A DNA stretch of 64,000 bases from Pararhizobium polonicum (GTDB lineage: Bacteria > Pseudomonadota > Alphaproteobacteria > Rhizobiales > Rhizobiaceae): assembly GCF_001687365.1 (NCBI RefSeq), contig NZ_LGLV01000005.1:372001-436000 (forward strand), given 5' to 3'. The notes under the pieces were generated by a model that saw nothing but the letters and a program-made list of their open reading frames with translations, ran no database searches and had not been told where the DNA came from. How positions within the stretch are numbered: position 1 is the stretch's first letter; every line of letters starts with the position of its first letter. This document shows positions 52,451-62,544 of the stretch, piece after piece. The position numbers and the translations under genes were made by a program.

Positions 52451-53722
52451 ATGCCATTCCGTTTCGTTCATACCGCCGATCTTCATCTTGATTCTCCCTT
52501 GCGCAGCCTGGCGCTGAAAAATCCGGACCTTGCCGAGCTGGTGCGCGGCGCGACCCGGACGGCGCTCGCAAGGATCGTCGATCTGTGTCTGGCGGAAAGC
52601 GTCGATGCGCTGCTGATCGCCGGCGATCTTTACGACGGATCGCAGACATCGATGAACACGGCGCTCTATTTGGCCGGCGAGCTGCGGCGGCTGGAGGCTG
52701 CCGGTATCCGCGTGTTCCTCATCCGTGGCAACCACGATTCGCAATCGACCATGACCCGGGAGCTGACCTTTCCGGCCAACGTCCATGTGTTTGCCGGCCG
52801 GGCAAAGCCCGTGCACGCAAAGACGCTCGGCGACGGCCGCGAGGTTCATATCCACGGCATCAGTTTTGCCAATCCGCATGCGCCAGACAGCCTGTTGCCG
52901 TCCTTCCAGCCGCCGGTGGCCGATGCCGTCAATATCGGCATGCTGCACACCAGCCTGGCGGGCACGCCGGGGCATGATCCCTATGCGCCGTGCAGCGTTG
53001 CCGAGCTGGCGCGGCATGGTTTCGACTACTGGGCGCTCGGCCATGTCCACCAGCGGCAGGTTCATTCGCAGGTGCCGTTGATCGTCATGCCCGGCATGCC
53101 GCAGGGGCGCGATATCAACGAAGCGGGGCCGAAGACCGTCACGCTGGTGACCGTCGGCGACGATGGCCGTCTCGAGCACAGGGAACACCCGATCGGGCAG
53201 GCCGTCTTCGAGCGCGTGACCGTCGATCTCGGCGGCGTACAGGACTGGCGGCAGATGCTGGAGGCGGCGGGAGAAACGCTGTCGGCGCAGAGACACGGGT
53301 CAGCCGCAGATCATCTCATCCTTCGAGTGTCGCTGACCGGCGCGACGCCGCTTGCCTGGAAGCTCCGGCGCGATCCGGATTTTCTGGCTGCCGAGCTTTC
53401 CAATCTGGCTGCGGGCCTCAGCGGCTGCTGGATCGAGAAGATCGATATCGAATGCCGGGGCATGGAGGCGGGGACAGCGCTTTCCGGCCCCGACCCGGTC
53501 GAGGAGCTGGCCGCCCTGATCCGCTCCGACGTGCTGCCGTCGCATGCTTTCCGTCAGGAGGCCGGCGCCATGCTGGAGGAACTGCTGCTGCAGCTGCCGC
53601 GCGAATTGCGCGACAGTCTGGCCGGTGATGAGGAGACCGCGGCACGCTTCGCAGACGCGATCGCGCAGGGCGGAAGCGACGACGTGCTGGCCTATCTGCA
53701 TGGCGGGGAGATCGACCGCTGA
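52451..53722 (+). CDS. DNA repair exonuclease subunit, YhaO/SbcD-like
   Basis: The 423-residue protein has the metallophosphoesterase motifs HTADLHLDSP (Asp10, His12), LLIAGDLYDG (Asp59), FLIRGNHDSQ (Asn94, His95), IGMLHTSL and LGHVHQRQ. SbcD-type nucleases cut hairpins and double-strand ends with an SMC-like ATPase partner. Its last bases overlap the YhaN-like gene by one base (TGATG). The YhaO subgroup is less studied than SbcD/Mre11. The ATG at 52451 gives the standard N-terminus. Confidence 0.88.
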   Translation: MPFRFVHTADLHLDSPLRSLALKNPDLAELVRGATRTALARIVDLCLAESVDALLIAGDLYDGSQTSMNTALYLAGELRRLEAAGIRVFLIRGNHDSQSTMTRELTFPANVHVFAGRAKPVHAKTLGDGREVHIHGISFANPHAPDSLLPSFQPPVADAVNIGMLHTSLAGTPGHDPYAPCSVAELARHGFDYWALGHVHQRQVHSQVPLIVMPGMPQGRDINEAGPKTVTLVTVGDDGRLEHREHPIGQAVFERVTVDLGGVQDWRQMLEAAGETLSAQRHGSAADHLILRVSLTGATPLAWKLRRDPDFLAAELSNLAAGLSGCWIEKIDIECRGMEAGTALSGPDPVEELAALIRSDVLPSHAFRQEAGAMLEELLLQLPRELRDSLAGDEETAARFADAIAQGGSDDVLAYLHGGEIDR

Positions 53723-56700
53723 TGCGTCTCAATCGTCTCGATCTCGTTCGCTACGGCAAGTTTACCGGACGCAGCCTGGATTTTGGTGAAGCGCGTGCCG
53801 GGCGTCCGGATTTCCATCTCGTCTATGGACCCAACGAGGCCGGCAAATCGACCTTGTTCTCCGCCTTTCTCGACCTCCTGTTCGGGATCGACAACCGCAG
53901 CGCCTATGGCTTCTTGCATCCTTACGAGACCATGCGTGTCGGCGGCGTGATCGAGACCGGTGGCAGGACCCATGCCGTTGGCCGAATCAAGCGCAAGCAG
54001 AATTCGCTTCTGGGACCGGACGACCAGCCGGTGCCGGACAATCTGTTTTCGGCCGCCCTCGGTTCGATCGACCGCGCAACCTACCAGATGATGTTTTCGC
54101 TCGACGACGACAGCATCGAGAAGGGCGGCGAAAGCATCCTCAAAAGCGAAGGCGAGCTCGGCGCCCTGTTGTTCTCCGCCAGCTCCGGCCTGCCTGATAG
54201 CAGCGCCATCCTCTCCGGGCTGAAGGCCCAGGCCGATGCCTTCTACAAGCCGCAGGGCAGAAAACATCGGCTGGCGGAGCTGAAGGCGGAGCTTGATGCT
54301 CTCAAGGACGAAAAGAACGCCATCGACGTCAATGCGCGTGAATTCGCAAGCCTGCGCAAGGCGCGCGATGCGGCGGCCGAGCGGCACGAGACTGCGGTCA
54401 AGGCGCGGGCGGAGCTGCGCGTCGCCCTCGATCACGCCCGCGACCGCATCGAAGGACTGCCGCTGCTGGCCCGGCTGCGCGGGCTGCGCTCCGAACTGGC
54501 CGGCTTTGCCGACAAGCCCGAGCCGCCCGCTGCCTGGCATGCCATGCTGCCGCAATTGCAGCGTGAGGAGGCCGAACTTGGCGCCCGTCTGGAGCAGCTG
54601 GAAGAGGATATCGGCCGCAGGGCCACCGACATCGGCGCGATTGCGCGCGACGGCGCTGTCCTCGCCCTTGCGGCGGATATCCATGATCTGGAGCGCTCGG
54701 GGCTCGAAGCGCGTTACAGGACGGCCGCGAGCGACATGCCGAACCGGCTCGACGAACGAGCCAAGATCAGCGCCGATATCGCCATGTGTCTGGCGCGGCT
54801 GGACCGGTCCGGTGTCGCGGATGCGCGAACCCTCGTTCTGCCGGCCGCCGTTACCGGCCGTATCCAGGATCTGGCGCAGACTTATTCGGCGTTGAACGAG
54901 CGGTTGGTCACGGCCGCGCGCGAGCGGCAGCTTGCCGTGGAGGCCGATAGCGAGGCGAAGAACGTACTGGCGGCACTGCCGGAATCGGACCGTGCTGGGG
55001 GCGACCCGGCGCCTCTCGCCGATCTCCTGCAGTCGCTTCGGCAGAACGATTGCCTGTTGCGGCAGCAGGCGGCGAACCGGCAGAGTGCGGCGCTCGCCGA
55101 TCAGCTGACAGATAGGCTTGCGGCACTGGCGCCCGCGCAGCCGGATGCCGACAGCCTGGCGGCCCTGGCCATCCCCGAGGAGGCCGAGATTGCCGAGTGG
55201 ACGGCACGGCGAACGGCACTCACCGAACAGTTGAAGCGGCTCGACGACCGGATCGCCGACGAAACTGCCCTGACGGCGGCGGAGGAAGCCCGGCTTGCGG
55301 AGCTGACGCGGACCGGCGGCTTTGCCGGCGATGACGCGGCGCTGAGCCTGCGGCAGGAGCGGGATCGTGCCTGGCAGGCCCATGCCGAACGTCTGGACGG
55401 CGAAACGGCGCGCCTGTTCGAGGCCGCACTGAAGAGCGACGACGCGGCGGCGGCATTGCGGCTGGCACGCGCGCAGGACCTTGCGCAGGCGAGGGGGCTT
55501 TCGCTCTCCATTGCCGAGCGCAACGGCAGGCTTTCGGCCATCCGGCAGCAGCATCAGACCGTGCTTGAAGACATTGCCGGGCTCAGGACGGAGATTTCAG
55601 CGGCGGCTCGCCGTTGCGGCCTTTCCGAGGAGACAAAGCTGAACCAGCTGGTGGCGTGGTTGGCTCGCCGGGCAGCGGCGCTGGAGATCCGCAACGGGCT
55701 TCGCACGGCGCAGCAGGATTTGCGCCAGGCAAAGGCGGACGAGGAAAAGGCGCTGGAGCGTCTGGGGCGGATGCTGGCAGAGCGCGGCCTGAAAAAAGAC
55801 ATGCCGCAGCGCCTGGACGATGCGATCGCCCTTGCCGAGCGCACCATCAACAGCCTGCAGTCGGCCCATCGCGCCCATGCCGCAGCCACCGAGGCGATGG
55901 AGCGGGCGAAAGCGGCTTTGCGTGCGCGCGAGGCGGCGTGGTCCGCGGCTGATGCCGACATGTCGCACTGGGCTGCGCGGTGGGATGAAACGGTCGGAAC
56001 GACATGGCTGGCAGGGGGCGGAGCGGTCTCGTCTGCGCCGGAGATCATTCCGGTGCTCGCCGTCCTGCAGGACCTGGACAAGCTGATCCAGCGCAAGGCG
56101 GATCTGGATCATCGTATCGATGGCATGCGCCGGGACCAGACGGCCTTCGCCGCCACCGTCGGCTCGCTCACGGACCGGCTCTCCCTGCCGGGAGCCGATG
56201 AACCGCTGGCCGTGTTTCAGGCCATCCGCGAGCGGCTTGCCGGGGCCGAACGGCAGGAGGCCCTCTTCAGGCGGCTTTCGGACGACAACGAGGCGCGCAC
56301 TGGCGAGCAGGAGGCCCTGGTCGAATCGCGCCAGCGCCACGATGCGCAGAAGCGCGGCATGCTCGACCTGTTCGAATGCACCACGCTGGCCGAGGTTGGC
56401 GTGCATCTGGAAGCGGCCAAGGCGCGCGGGCGCCTGCGCGAGCGGATCGCCGAAGCGGAGACCGATCTGGCCGCACGTTTGGGTGTTGGCCGGGCGGACG
56501 AGGCGGAAATGATTCTGAGTGCCGTCGATGAGGAGGGGCTGCGACTGGAAATGGCGGCGCTGCAATCGCGATGGGAGCAATGCGACAGGGATGCCAGCGA
56601 ATTGCATGCCGAGCGGCGGGATGCGGACAAGACGCTTGCGGCGGTCGGCGGCGGCGATGCGGCCGCCCATATCGACGAACGCCGCCGCACGGTGCTGGCC

Positions 56701-57192
56701 GAAATCGAGGAGCGTGCCACCGCCTATCTGCGGCTGCGGGTCGGCATCCTTGCCGGGGAAACGGCGCTCCGGCTCTACCGCGAGCGCCATCGCAGCGCCA
56801 TGATGCAGCGCGCATCCGCCGCCTTCAGCGCCATCAGCGGCGGGGATTACGAGGGGCTGACGACGCAAGCCGAGAAGGGCGAGGAATTCCTGATCGCCAA
56901 TGCTGCCGGCGGCGGATCGAAACTGGCGCGCGATCTCTCCAAGGGCACGCGGTTCCAGCTCTATCTGGCGCTGCGCATGGCCGGCTATCACGAGATCGCC
57001 GCGACGCGCGAATCGCTGCCGTTCATCGCCGACGATATCATGGAGACCTTTGATGACGGCCGCGCGCAGCATGCCTTTTCGCTGATGGCGGATATGGCCG
57101 GTGTCGGGCAGGTGATCTATCTCACCCACCACCAGCATCTCTGCGACATCGCCCGCCAGGCCTGCCCGGACGTGGCGATTCATACGCTGTGA
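53722..57192 (+). CDS. SMC-like ATPase, YhaN/SbcC type
   Basis: A 1156-residue ABC/AAA ATPase of the Rad50-SbcC type. Walker A is GPNEAGKST (36-44), the signature is [16 protein letters not shown] (from ~1072) and Walker B is [14 protein letters not shown]. The interior (~150-1030) is a long Ala/Arg/Glu-rich coiled coil with several breaks. No zinc-hook CxxC was found by eye at the apex. It forms the nuclease complex with the preceding gene. GNEAGKST-type proteins of this size are typical of YhaN. Confidence 0.9.
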   Translation: MRLNRLDLVRYGKFTGRSLDFGEARAGRPDFHLVYGPNEAGKSTLFSAFLDLLFGIDNRSAYGFLHPYETMRVGGVIETGGRTHAVGRIKRKQNSLLGPDDQPVPDNLFSAALGSIDRATYQMMFSLDDDSIEKGGESILKSEGELGALLFSASSGLPDSSAILSGLKAQADAFYKPQGRKHRLAELKAELDALKDEKNAIDVNAREFASLRKARDAAAERHETAVKARAELRVALDHARDRIEGLPLLARLRGLRSELAGFADKPEPPAAWHAMLPQLQREEAELGARLEQLEEDIGRRATDIGAIARDGAVLALAADIHDLERSGLEARYRTAASDMPNRLDERAKISADIAMCLARLDRSGVADARTLVLPAAVTGRIQDLAQTYSALNERLVTAARERQLAVEADSEAKNVLAALPESDRAGGDPAPLADLLQSLRQNDCLLRQQAANRQSAALADQLTDRLAALAPAQPDADSLAALAIPEEAEIAEWTARRTALTEQLKRLDDRIADETALTAAEEARLAELTRTGGFAGDDAALSLRQERDRAWQAHAERLDGETARLFEAALKSDDAAAALRLARAQDLAQARGLSLSIAERNGRLSAIRQQHQTVLEDIAGLRTEISAAARRCGLSEETKLNQLVAWLARRAAALEIRNGLRTAQQDLRQAKADEEKALERLGRMLAERGLKKDMPQRLDDAIALAERTINSLQSAHRAHAAATEAMERAKAALRAREAAWSAADADMSHWAARWDETVGTTWLAGGGAVSSAPEIIPVLAVLQDLDKLIQRKADLDHRIDGMRRDQTAFAATVGSLTDRLSLPGADEPLAVFQAIRERLAGAERQEALFRRLSDDNEARTGEQEALVESRQRHDAQKRGMLDLFECTTLAEVGVHLEAAKARGRLRERIAEAETDLAARLGVGRADEAEMILSAVDEEGLRLEMAALQSRWEQCDRDASELHAERRDADKTLAAVGGGDAAAHIDERRRTVLAEIEERATAYLRLRVGILAGETALRLYRERHRSAMMQRASAAFSAISGGDYEGLTTQAEKGEEFLIANAAGGGSKLARDLSKGTRFQLYLALRMAGYHEIAATRESLPFIADDIMETFDDGRAQHAFSLMADMAGVGQVIYLTHHQHLCDIARQACPDVAIHTL

Positions 57193-57350
57193 GTGTCACG
57201 GCCACAGCCAGACTCTGCGTGAATTCCGCGACCGGATACCATTTTTGGCCCACGTCCTGCGGGACATCGGCCCGCAACGCGCTATGTTCTGTCCTTCCAT
57301 TCCGCCCGCTGCGTGTTTGCGGCGGGTCTTTACCCCAAGGAGCCATTGTC

Positions 57351-57749
57351 ATGGACATCAAACCCAGTGGATCGCGCCCGTCGATTCGCCCTCCGGCGGA
57401 CTATTTTACCGGCAGCGTCCGGCAGGACCCGATCCTGGAAGCGCCAGAGCCTGCCCGCGTCCGCAGCACATCCGTCACCTTTGAGCCGGGCGCGCGCACG
57501 GCCTGGCATACGCATCCGCTCGGCCAGACGCTGTTCGTCACCGCAGGCAGCGGCCTTGCGCAAACCTGGGGCGGGCCGATCCGCGAGATCAGGGCAGGCG
57601 ATACCGTCTGGTTCCCGCCGGGCGAAAAGCACTGGCACGGCGCCACGGCGACCACAGCCATGACCCATATCGCCATCCATGAGGCGCTCGACGGCAAGGC
57701 GGTGGACTGGCTGGAACATGTCAGCGACGAGCAGTATCACGGGAAATAA
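57351..57749 (+). CDS. Cupin-domain protein (YhhW/mandelonitrile lyase-like)
   Basis: The 132-residue protein has the cupin metal motif: [20 protein letters not shown] (His, His and Gln/Glu ligands) and the second motif [20 protein letters not shown]. It is a single-barrel metal-dependent cupin; the function is unknown. AAGGAG sits eight bases before the ATG at 57351. A 12-bp inverted repeat follows. Confidence 0.87.
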   Translation: MDIKPSGSRPSIRPPADYFTGSVRQDPILEAPEPARVRSTSVTFEPGARTAWHTHPLGQTLFVTAGSGLAQTWGGPIREIRAGDTVWFPPGEKHWHGATATTAMTHIAIHEALDGKAVDWLEHVSDEQYHGK

Positions 57750-57756
57750 AGGGCGA

Positions 57757-57795
57757 CGGCCGTAAACAGCCACCGAGCAGGGGTGTTTACGGCCG
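57757..57795. repeat. 12-bp inverted repeat after the cupin gene
   Basis: CGGCCGTAAACA and TGTTTACGGCCG are perfectly complementary around a 15-base loop. No T-run follows. It could be an RNA stabiliser, a terminator of unusual type or a protein-binding site. Confidence 0.6.
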
Positions 57796-57895
57796 CTTCA
57801 TCGTTGCAATGGACGGCTGAACACAGCTATCTGGAGACGAGGGTTTACGGTCTCGACGGTTTTTCACCGGAGACTGCCGCTTGAGGGGTTCGCCG

Positions 57896-58270
57896 ATGTA
57901 TAATTTCCATGTTGGACAGAAGGTCGTCTGCATCGACGACAAGTTCAAGAATGTCTCGATCGACCAGGGCATCCGCAAGGGCCAGATCTACACGATCCGC
58001 TGGGTCGGCCCCTACAAGCACTATATCGACGGCGAGTTCATCGGTGTGAAGCTGGCGGAAATCCACCGCGGCAATGATGATGGTCCGGAAGGCTACGGCG
58101 CAGCCGACATGCCCTATCGGGCAACGCGGTTTCGCCCGTTGCTGAAGGACCGCCTGTCGGCGCTGAAAAGCCTGCTGGCACCGACGCCGAAGGGCGAGAA
58201 GCCCCATGTGCCGGACGCACCGGAAGAGCCGAAGCGCAAGGCGCCGGTGCGCAAGAAGGAAACCGTCTGA
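57896..58270 (+). CDS. Conserved hypothetical protein with SH3-like N-terminus
   Basis: The 124-residue protein starts YNFHVGQKVVCIDDKFKNVS and continues RKGQIYTIRWVGPYKHYIDG, a beta-rich SH3-like pattern common in rhizobial and phage-related hypothetical proteins. The C-terminal ~40 residues are Lys/Pro-rich and probably disordered (PKGEKPHVPDAPEEPKRKAP). GAGGGG before the ATG sets the start. Function unknown. Confidence 0.65.
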   Translation: MYNFHVGQKVVCIDDKFKNVSIDQGIRKGQIYTIRWVGPYKHYIDGEFIGVKLAEIHRGNDDGPEGYGAADMPYRATRFRPLLKDRLSALKSLLAPTPKGEKPHVPDAPEEPKRKAPVRKKETV

Positions 58271-58281
58271 TACCTGGAATC

Positions 58282-58309
58282 AAAACCGCGCCTCCGGATG
58301 GAAGCGCGG
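58282..58309 (-). terminator. Terminator of the leftward lipoprotein gene
   Basis: Read on the minus strand, CCGCGC pairs with GCGCGG across an imperfect TCC/GGA segment and is followed by GTTTTG. It lies about 20 bp past the lipoprotein stop. Confidence 0.6.
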
Positions 58310-58329
58310 TGGCGATGGGGCAGGTCTGC

Positions 58330-58587
58330 TCAGTTTGGATCGACGATCTTTCCCCGGCGTACCAGTCTCAGCGACCGGTCGGGCTGGATGATATAGGTTT
58401 CCTCGGCCGGATGGCCGTATTCGTCGTTCAATTGATGATGCAGCACGCTGCCGACGGGAGCCTTGGTCAGCTTGGTCGCAGGCTGGCCGTTATAGGTAAT
58501 GCTGCCGGGAATGGGCTTGATTTCCGGCATGGCGGTACAGGCGGCAAGGCCTGCGGCAAGCATTGCTGCCAGGATGGCTGTCCTCAT
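58330..58587 (-). CDS. Small lipoprotein
   Basis: The 85-residue product has a signal peptide and a lipobox LAAC (Cys ~17 from the start), then a compact domain: TAMPEIKPIPGSITYNGQPA, HHQLNDEYGHPAEETYII and RSLRLVRRGKIVDPN. The ATG at 58587 has AAAGGGAAA upstream. I do not recognise a family. It has its own terminator and promoter region. Confidence 0.72.
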   Translation of the reverse strand: MRTAILAAMLAAGLAACTAMPEIKPIPGSITYNGQPATKLTKAPVGSVLHHQLNDEYGHPAEETYIIQPDRSLRLVRRGKIVDPN

Positions 58588-58788
58588 GTCGCGTTTCCCT
58601 TTCATCACCGCGATCGGCGACCGTAAGTCTCCACGGGCTGGAGTACGGATCGACTCGTGTTTTCGTTCGCCAAGAGATGGCAACGCCGCTGCCGCATGGC
58701 AAGAGGATACGCATCGTCGCAGCCACGAAAAAACCGCAAACACACATGCGATGCGATCGACAAAAGAGAAACTTGACGGAGGAGAAAA

Positions 58789-58864
58789 TGGTGGGCGATG
58801 ACGGACTCGAACCGCCGACATCCTCGGTGTAAACGAGGCGCTCTACCAACTGAGCTAATCGCCC
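58789..58864 (-). tRNA. tRNA-Val (anticodon TAC)
   Basis: The 76-nt minus-strand sequence forms a full cloverleaf with acceptor GGGCGAT, D-arm GCTCAGTTGGTAGAGC, anticodon stem CCTCG/CGAGG with loop TTTACAC, T-arm with GTTCGAGTC and a CCA end. It is the first of three tRNA genes before nuoA. Confidence 0.96.
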
Positions 58865-59169
58865 TTCGCGAAGCAGAAGCAATGTCCGCCGCGTCGGTGG
58901 CCGTGATCTATGCGTATCGGCGAAAAACCGCAAGGGTGTAACGGAAGATTTTTCGATTTTTTTTGTGGAACCACCGGCAAAGCCTTCAAGAGGTGGAGAA
59001 GTCGGGCAGACTATCCACAGGCTCCGGGTGATGGTTGGTCTCTCGAAGGTCCATTCGACTTATAGAGGCCACTCGTTTGAAGGGGCAGGGGCAGAAAATC
59101 TGGACAAGTGCTTGAAATATCGATGGTGGCCTGCCGGCTTGTGGACAGTCTGAAAATCTTAAACAGCGA

Positions 59170-59191
59170 AAACCCCGGCAAATCGGGGTTT
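59170..59191. terminator. Hairpin in the tRNA intergenic region
   Basis: AAACCCCG / CGGGGTTT with a 6-nt loop (GCAAAT). Terminator-like on both strands. Confidence 0.5.
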
Positions 59192-59247
59192 CAGCCCGGG
59201 ATCGCACAAGAATTTCCGAATTGTCATCATTTTGTTTTTCAACGCGC

Positions 59248-59276
59248 TTGACACTCCCCATCGAACCCCTTAATCA
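59248..59276 (+). promoter_or_regulatory. Promoter candidate for the tRNA-Asp pair
   Basis: TTGACA at 59248-59253, a 17-bp spacer and TAATCA at 59271-59276 match the housekeeping promoter layout; the -35 is perfect. The first tRNA-Asp begins 74 bp further on. Confidence 0.6.
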
Positions 59277-59349
59277 GCCGCTCATCGGACGGCGCAACGC
59301 TGCTCCGACACACAAAGAGGCACCGCAAGGTGGTTCTTTTGGAAGATGC

Positions 59350-59426
59350 GCGGGTGTAGCTCAGTTGGTTAGAGTGCCGGCCTGTCACGCCGGAGGTCGC
59401 GGGTTCGAGCCCCGTCACTCGCGCCA
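59350..59426 (+). tRNA. tRNA-Asp (anticodon GTC), copy 1
   Basis: The 77-nt gene has acceptor GCGGGTG/CACTCGC with a G-U pair, D-arm, anticodon stem CCGGC/GCCGG with loop CTGTCAC (anticodon GTC), T-arm and encoded CCA end. It is identical in sequence to the copy at 59571. Confidence 0.97.
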
Positions 59427-59570
59427 TTTTCCAAAACGATTTCAGTAAAATATGCCATTTCGGTGAAACGGTATGGACGCCGGACCGGTTTACGGTCTTG
59501 CTTCATCGGATGTAGCAGTGCTGCTCCGAGACGCAAAGAGCGCCGCAAGGCGGCTCTTTTTGGAAGATGC

Positions 59571-59647
59571 GCGGGTGTAGCTCAGTTGGTTAGAGTGCCG
59601 GCCTGTCACGCCGGAGGTCGCGGGTTCGAGCCCCGTCACTCGCGCCA
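59571..59647 (+). tRNA. tRNA-Asp (anticodon GTC), copy 2
   Basis: A second, identical 77-nt tRNA-Asp 221 bp downstream. Its upstream 70 bp resemble those of copy 1 (CTGCTCCGA, CGCAAGG, GGAAGATGC), so a unit of about 220 bp was tandemly duplicated. Copy 2 has no separate strong promoter by eye. Confidence 0.97.
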
Positions 59648-59709
59648 TTTTCCAGAATGATTTCAAGCGATCAGATGTGGTTTGAAGCGGGTGGGAAGCC
59701 AAGCTCCTG

Positions 59710-60054
59710 TCACGCGTGCAGGACTTTCTCGATCACATAGCCGGATTGTCCGCTGCCGTCGCCCAGTTCGCAGGCACCTGTTTCCTCGATCTGGCGGCAG
59801 ACGAAGCTCACTCTTTCCGCGTCGGGGCCCAGCGCCAGCAGCAGCGTTTCACGCAAATCGGCCGCCGTAAGAAGTCTTGGCTCTCCGTCCCGCTTTCCTG
59901 ATCGCAGTGCGCAAATCCGCGCCATGACCGGCATTCCGGTGCTGCCTGCATGGGCCAGCCACGCATCGTCCGGAAATGATTCCGGTTCTGTCGCCGCTCT
60001 TGAAGGCCTCGGTCCCTCGGGAAGGGGGTATCGATGGTGGGCCATCTTCTTCAT
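59710..60054 (-). CDS. Hypothetical protein
   Basis: The 114-residue product starts KKMAHHRYPLPEGPRPSRAA and contains LLTAADLRETLLLALGPDAE and a C-terminal QIEETGACELGDGSGQSGYV. Codon use is in keeping with the genome. I do not recognise a family and see no secretion signal. The ATG at 60054 has a weak leader; GTG or ATG codons downstream are alternatives. Confidence 0.5.
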   Translation of the reverse strand: MKKMAHHRYPLPEGPRPSRAATEPESFPDDAWLAHAGSTGMPVMARICALRSGKRDGEPRLLTAADLRETLLLALGPDAERVSFVCRQIEETGACELGDGSGQSGYVIEKVLHA

Positions 60055-60132
60055 GGCGTGCAGGCTTTCCTCTGTTCCGTTGCGGGCGATCCTGAAGGCG
60101 CCGGATTCTGGGGCTCGGCCTCCTGTGATGCA

Positions 60133-60396
60133 TCAGATGCTGATCGATCGCGGCTTGACGTAGATATGCGCTTCGATAGCTGCCGCGATCAGGTCCTGCC
60201 GTACGAGTTCCGGCGGCTGCTTACCCTGAAAGGAAGCGAGGCACGTCATGACCGCGAGCTTGTAGCTTGGGCCGCGTTTCGTCGGCCATTTGTTCAGGAG
60301 CAGGTCGGCCGCCTCCAGTGAGCTGGAGACGGTAACGATCTCCTGGCGGTCGTTCAGTTCGAACAAAACACTCTCATGCCAGAAAATGTCATCCAT
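60133..60396 (-). CDS. DUF982 domain protein
   Basis: The 87-residue product (DDIFWHESVLFELNDRQEIV, then LLNKWPTKRGPSYKLAVMTC and RQDLIAAAIEAHIYVKPRSI) matches DUF982, a second paralogue of the type at 5598-5843. GAGGGCGAACTC precedes the ATG at 60396; the longer frame to 60615 is not credible. Function unknown. Confidence 0.7.
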   Translation of the reverse strand: MDDIFWHESVLFELNDRQEIVTVSSSLEAADLLLNKWPTKRGPSYKLAVMTCLASFQGKQPPELVRQDLIAAAIEAHIYVKPRSISI

Positions 60397-60928
60397 GAGT
60401 TCGCCCTCTATTAGGGGTACTGTGCATAAGAAAGCTTGTGCCACGGTTGCGTGACAGTCTTTATGGTTGTGCCCGATTGTTTTCGTACAACTCGATGTGT
60501 TACCGCGGGACTCAGGCACGTGTCCCGGGCCGCCCACCCATGCAAATCGCGGATGGGGGCCATGCACTCCTGTTGCAGCTCGAGAGGGTGGGGATATCGC
60601 CGCCGCTCGTCTCATTTCCAGCGGTTCACCGATCTATTTCAATCGATTTTAGCGAGCGCGACCATATGTCTCCGGGGTTGCTGGGCAGGGGGCTCTGCCT
60701 CTGTTGCGCCTGCCCCTGCGGGCGTTTGGCGGGATTTGCGCGCGGTCGCCGGAGATGGTAGCTTTCGGCCGGTCTTCATTCCGCCCAAGGAAGGGGATGA
60801 AAACCGTTCTGAAGGCTTGCACAGCGGCGCTGGCTGCGCTAACCACTCTGGCGTTGCAACATATTTTTCGGCCTGTGAGCCTTTGTTTTGCGCTTCCCCA
60901 GCGCGCCTCGCAGGCAGGGACGGATACA
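60397..60928. other. Gene-free stretch upstream of nuoA
   Basis: These 530 bp should contain the promoter of the complex I operon. I see no gene with a ribosome binding site, and no clear -35/-10 pair. Long open frames on both strands look like random high-GC frames. Confidence 0.5.
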
Positions 60929-61294
60929 ATGACAGACCTTCTCGGCTCCTACATTCCGATCGCGATTTTCATCGGCATTTCGCTGGTTATCGGCCTGGCG
61001 CTGCTGATCGCGCCGTTCGCCGTTGCCTACAAGGCTCCTGACGACGAAAAGCTGTCGGCTTATGAATGCGGCTTCAACGCATTCGACGACGCCCGCATGA
61101 AATTCGACATCCGATTCTATCTCGTGTCGATTCTCTTCATCATCTTTGACCTCGAAGTGGCGTTCCTGTTTCCCTGGGCGGTATCGTTCAAGGAAATGGG
61201 CTGGTTCGGTTTCTGGTCGATGATGGCGTTCCTCGGAGTGCTGACCATCGGCTTCATCTATGAATGGAAAAAAGGAGCGCTGGAATGGAACTGA
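60929..61294 (+). CDS. nuoA: NADH-quinone oxidoreductase subunit A
   Basis: NuoA is a small membrane subunit of complex I. The 121-residue protein has three transmembrane helices and the conserved loop [20 protein letters not shown], then [20 protein letters not shown]. The ATG at 60929 is chosen by position before [13 protein letters not shown]. It starts the nuo operon and overlaps nuoB by 10 bp. Confidence 0.97.
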   Translation: MTDLLGSYIPIAIFIGISLVIGLALLIAPFAVAYKAPDDEKLSAYECGFNAFDDARMKFDIRFYLVSILFIIFDLEVAFLFPWAVSFKEMGWFGFWSMMAFLGVLTIGFIYEWKKGALEWN

Positions 61295-61863
61295 CCTCCG
61301 GCACCACGCTCGTTGCGCCAAAGCCGAAGGGGATCGTCGATCCCTCGACCGGCAAGCCGATCGGCAGCAATGACAAGTATTTTGGCGAGATCAACAATGA
61401 GCTCGCCGACAAGGGCTTTCTGGTCACTTCGACCGACGAGCTGATCACCTGGGCCCGTACCGGCTCGCTGATGTGGATGACCTTCGGTCTTGCCTGCTGC
61501 GCGGTCGAGATGATGCAGATGTCGATGCCGCGTTATGATGCCGAGCGTTTCGGTTTTGCGCCGCGCGCCTCACCGCGCCAGTCGGACGTGATGATCGTCG
61601 CCGGTACGCTCACCAACAAGATGGCGCCGGCTCTGCGCAAGGTCTACGACCAGATGCCCGAGCCGCGGTATGTCATCTCGATGGGCTCCTGCGCCAATGG
61701 CGGCGGTTACTATCACTATTCCTATTCGGTGGTGCGCGGCTGCGACCGCGTCGTACCGGTCGATATCTATGTGCCGGGCTGTCCTCCCACGGCAGAAGCG
61801 CTCCTTTACGGGGTGCTGCTGCTGCAGAAGAAGATCCGCCGCACAGGCACGATCGAACGGTAA
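61285..61863 (+). CDS. nuoB: NADH-quinone oxidoreductase subunit B
   Basis: NuoB binds cluster N2, the terminal iron-sulfur cluster, with Cys71, Cys72, Cys136 and Cys166 ([25 protein letters not shown]). The 192-residue protein has an alphaproteobacterial N-terminal extension. AAAGGAG precedes the ATG inside the nuoA end. Confidence 0.97.
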   Translation: MELTSGTTLVAPKPKGIVDPSTGKPIGSNDKYFGEINNELADKGFLVTSTDELITWARTGSLMWMTFGLACCAVEMMQMSMPRYDAERFGFAPRASPRQSDVMIVAGTLTNKMAPALRKVYDQMPEPRYVISMGSCANGGGYYHYSYSVVRGCDRVVPVDIYVPGCPPTAEALLYGVLLLQKKIRRTGTIER

Positions 61864-61881
61864 GGGCAGGGGACCTGAACA

Positions 61882-62487
61882 ATGAGTGAAGCCCTGAACG
61901 GACTTGCTACCTATATCCGCGAGACGCGCGGTGCGTTGATTTCCGATGCCGTCATCAGCTTTGGCGAGCTGACGCTGACGGCGACGTCGGACAATCTGAT
62001 TGCCCTGCTGACCTTCCTGCGTGATGACGCCCGCTGTGGCTTCGTCAATTTCACGGATATCTGCGGCGTCGACTGGCCGCAGCGTCCAGACCGTTTCGAT
62101 GTCGTCTATCATCTCCTGTCGCCGAAGCAGAATCTGCGCATCCGCGTGAAGATTGCGACCGGCGAAGATCAGCCGGTTCCGTCGGCCTGCGCCGTCTATC
62201 CGGGTGCCGACTGGTTCGAGCGGGAAGCCTACGACATGTACGGCATCCTCTTCACCGGTCATCCGGACCTGCGCCGCATCCTCACCGACTATGGTTTTGA
62301 AGGTTACCCGCTGCGCAAGGACTTCCCGACGACCGGTTTCGTCGAGGTTCGCTACAATGACGAAGCCAAGCGGGTGGTGTACGAACCGGTTGAACTGAAA
62401 CAGGAATTCCGCAATTTCGATTTCATGTCGCCCTGGGAAGGAACGGATTACGTTCTGCCGGGCGGTGAAAAAGCAAACGCGAAGTGA
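61882..62487 (+). CDS. nuoC: NADH-quinone oxidoreductase subunit C
   Basis: The 201-residue protein is the 30-kDa subunit of the peripheral arm: [40 protein letters not shown] and [20 protein letters not shown]. It is separate from nuoD, as usual in alphaproteobacteria. Gap to nuoB is 18 bp. Confidence 0.97.
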   Translation: MSEALNGLATYIRETRGALISDAVISFGELTLTATSDNLIALLTFLRDDARCGFVNFTDICGVDWPQRPDRFDVVYHLLSPKQNLRIRVKIATGEDQPVPSACAVYPGADWFEREAYDMYGILFTGHPDLRRILTDYGFEGYPLRKDFPTTGFVEVRYNDEAKRVVYEPVELKQEFRNFDFMSPWEGTDYVLPGGEKANAK

Positions 62488-62544
62488 CGATGAAGGCCGA
62501 GGGCTCGCAAACATGCGGGCTTGTCCGGCTTGGAGCAAGCGGCA

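Larger units (their letters stand above)
58865..59349. other. Gene-free stretch with terminator and promoter for the tRNA-Asp genes
   Basis: No coding gene is seen. The stretch holds a terminator-like hairpin (59170-59191), a promoter candidate for tRNA-Asp (59248-59276), and the upstream part of the duplicated tRNA unit (from about 59282). An A/T-rich patch at 58947-58966 (TTTTTTTT) is also present. Confidence 0.5.

Noticed and set aside
54000..57183. Very long minus-strand frames opposite the SMC-like ATPase
   Set aside because: High-GC coiled-coil sequence produces long antisense frames; none has recognised motifs.
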